Shown piece after piece: positions 20,923-21,848 of a stretch of DNA of 21,848 bases. The position numbers and the translations under genes are program-made. The stretch comes from Ruminococcaceae bacterium UBA1227 (GTDB taxonomy: Bacteria; Bacillota; Clostridia; Oscillospirales; Acutalibacteraceae). Each line of letters starts with the position of its first letter. Within the stretch, counting starts at the first letter, position 1. The notes beneath the pieces are model-generated. The model was not told the origin of the DNA. It saw only the letters and a program-made list of their open reading frames with translations, and made no database searches. Location of the stretch: positions 9,489 through 31,336 of the forward strand of contig DBWX01000017.1 in assembly GCA_002309175.1 (NCBI GenBank), given 5' to 3'.

Positions 20923-21848
20923 ATGGAAAGACTTACAACAAACCCGACCGTAAACGCCTGGCTTGACGAGCGCATCGCCCTCCTTAATCCCGACAAGATT
21001 GTCTGGATTACAGGTGACAAGGCTCAGCTTGATGCTCTCAAGGCTGAAGCCTGCGAGACAGGAGAACTCTACAAGCTCAACGAGGAACTCCTCCCTGAGT
21101 GCTATCTTCACAGAACAGCGGTAAACGACGTCGCCCGTGTTGAGGCCCGTACGTTCATCTGCACACCCACAAAGGAAGAGGCAGGACCGCTCAACAACTG
21201 GATGGACCCCGCCGAGACATACAAGATGCTCGACGACATAGCAAGAGACAGCTACAAGGGCCGTACAATGTACATCATCCCTTATTCAATGGGCCCCATC
21301 GGTTCACCTCTTGCAAAGATCGGTATTGAGATTACAGACTCAATCTACGTCGTAGCCAACATGGCCATCATGACCAGAGTCGGCACAAAGGTACTCGAGG
21401 CTCTCGGTGATTCCGACGACTGGGTACGCGGCACACATGCAAAGTGCGACATCGACGAAGAGAAGAGATACATCGTTCAGTTCCCGCAGGACAACGCCAT
21501 CTACTCCGTAAACTCCGGTTACGGCGGAAACGTTCTCCTCGGCAAGAAGTGCTTCGCTCTCCGTATCGCCTCCTATCAGGCAAAGAACGAGGGCTGGCAG
21601 GCTGAGCACATGCTCATCCTCGGCATCGAGAATCCGAAGGGCGAGACAAAGTATGTCTGCGCTGCATTCCCTTCAGCCTGCGGCAAGACAAACCTCGCAA
21701 TGCTCATTCCTCCCGAGGGCTACAAGTCCAAGGGCTATAAAGTATGGTGCGTAGGCGACGACATCTCCTGGATCCGCAAGGGCGCAGACGGCAGACTCTA
21801 TGCCATCAACCCCGAAAACGGTTTCTTCGGCGTTGCTCCCGGCACAAA
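20923..21848 (+). CDS. pckG: Phosphoenolpyruvate carboxykinase (GTP), partial at right edge
   Basis: Interconverts oxaloacetate plus GTP with PEP, CO2 and GDP in the cytoplasm. The window holds the first 308 codons of a protein usually about 590-620 residues long, and the frame runs off the edge without a stop. Motifs mark the GTP-dependent family: R75 in VEART, SGYGGN (198-203), GKKCFALRIAS (207-217), the P-loop FPSACGKTNLAM (249-260) with the reactive cysteine C253 and K255, and VGDDISWIR (277-285). ATG 20923 follows AAAGGAG by nine bases. In fermenting anaerobes the enzyme can run towards oxaloacetate for succinate or propionate formation. The Rex-like dyad upstream suggests control by NADH level; that is inference. 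Confidence 0.97.
   Translation, partial: MERLTTNPTVNAWLDERIALLNPDKIVWITGDKAQLDALKAEACETGELYKLNEELLPECYLHRTAVNDVARVEARTFICTPTKEEAGPLNNWMDPAETYKMLDDIARDSYKGRTMYIIPYSMGPIGSPLAKIGIEITDSIYVVANMAIMTRVGTKVLEALGDSDDWVRGTHAKCDIDEEKRYIVQFPQDNAIYSVNSGYGGNVLLGKKCFALRIASYQAKNEGWQAEHMLILGIENPKGETKYVCAAFPSACGKTNLAMLIPPEGYKSKGYKVWCVGDDISWIRKGADGRLYAINPENGFFGVAPGT

Noticed and set aside
1..21848. Insertion sequences, integrases, phage genes, tRNA or rRNA genes
   Set aside because: Reading all intergenic regions and both strands, I found no transposase, integrase or structural phage motifs, and no cloverleaf or rRNA sequence I could support.

Overview
The window looks like the chromosome of an anaerobic, low-to-mid GC Firmicute of class Clostridia, probably a gut member of the Oscillospirales/Ruminococcaceae type. 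The evidence is a complete clostridial-style Rnf operon in the order C-D-G-E-A-B, joined to ApbE, NusG-domain-II and Gx-transporter genes. Other supporting genes are an mcsA-mcsB pair, an XRE/DUF2975 pair, strong GGAGG-type ribosome binding sites and consensus sigma-A promoters. This is inference from gene content; no 16S or other phylogenetic marker is present. I saw no tRNA, rRNA, insertion sequence, integrase or CRISPR array, and no gene-free stretch longer than about 300 bases.

Layout. 1-515 (-): 5' part of a lipoprotein gene with a low-complexity Gly/Ser/Asn tail, cut by the left edge. 630-1559 (+): AEC-family transporter. 1736-2670 (+): DUF2975 membrane protein with its small XRE regulator. 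2723-6594 (-): a four-gene operon reading 205-aa unknown protein, large old-yellow-enzyme-type flavin/Fe-S reductase, short-chain dehydrogenase, 91-aa membrane protein. A TetR regulator (6803-7390, +) diverges from it, with two operator-like dyads between. 7436-10669 (-): serC-serA plus a flavin-reductase-like protein that appears to carry a C-terminal PCP_red-like domain. 10892-18096 (-): apbE, NusG_II protein, Gx transporter, rnfC, D, G, E, A, B. 18292-19814 (+): mcsA-mcsB. 19845-20780 (-): polyprenyl-type family 2 glycosyltransferase. 20923 to the right edge (+): GTP-dependent PEP carboxykinase, truncated.

How they fit. The Rnf operon encodes a membrane ferredoxin:NAD+ oxidoreductase together with the enzyme (ApbE) that attaches FMN to RnfG and RnfD. 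SerC and SerA make phosphoserine from 3-phosphoglycerate, and PckG links PEP and oxaloacetate, so the right half is core redox and carbon metabolism. The left half holds the accessory part: the TetR-controlled reductase/dehydrogenase operon has the enzyme types used to reduce enones and interconvert alcohols and ketones on steroid-like, bile-acid-like or enoate substrates, but its substrate is not shown by the sequence.

Most notable. (1) The McsB homologue keeps the catalytic Cys and Glu residues but has lost four of the five arginines that hold ATP phosphates in phosphagen/protein-arginine kinases, so it may be a pseudokinase or work differently. (2) The TetR-OYE-SDR operon includes a 205-aa protein I cannot assign. 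(3) A flavin reductase is fused to a domain resembling the tail of the light-independent protochlorophyllide reductase. (4) Rex-like dyads lie upstream of pckG and between apbE and mcsA.
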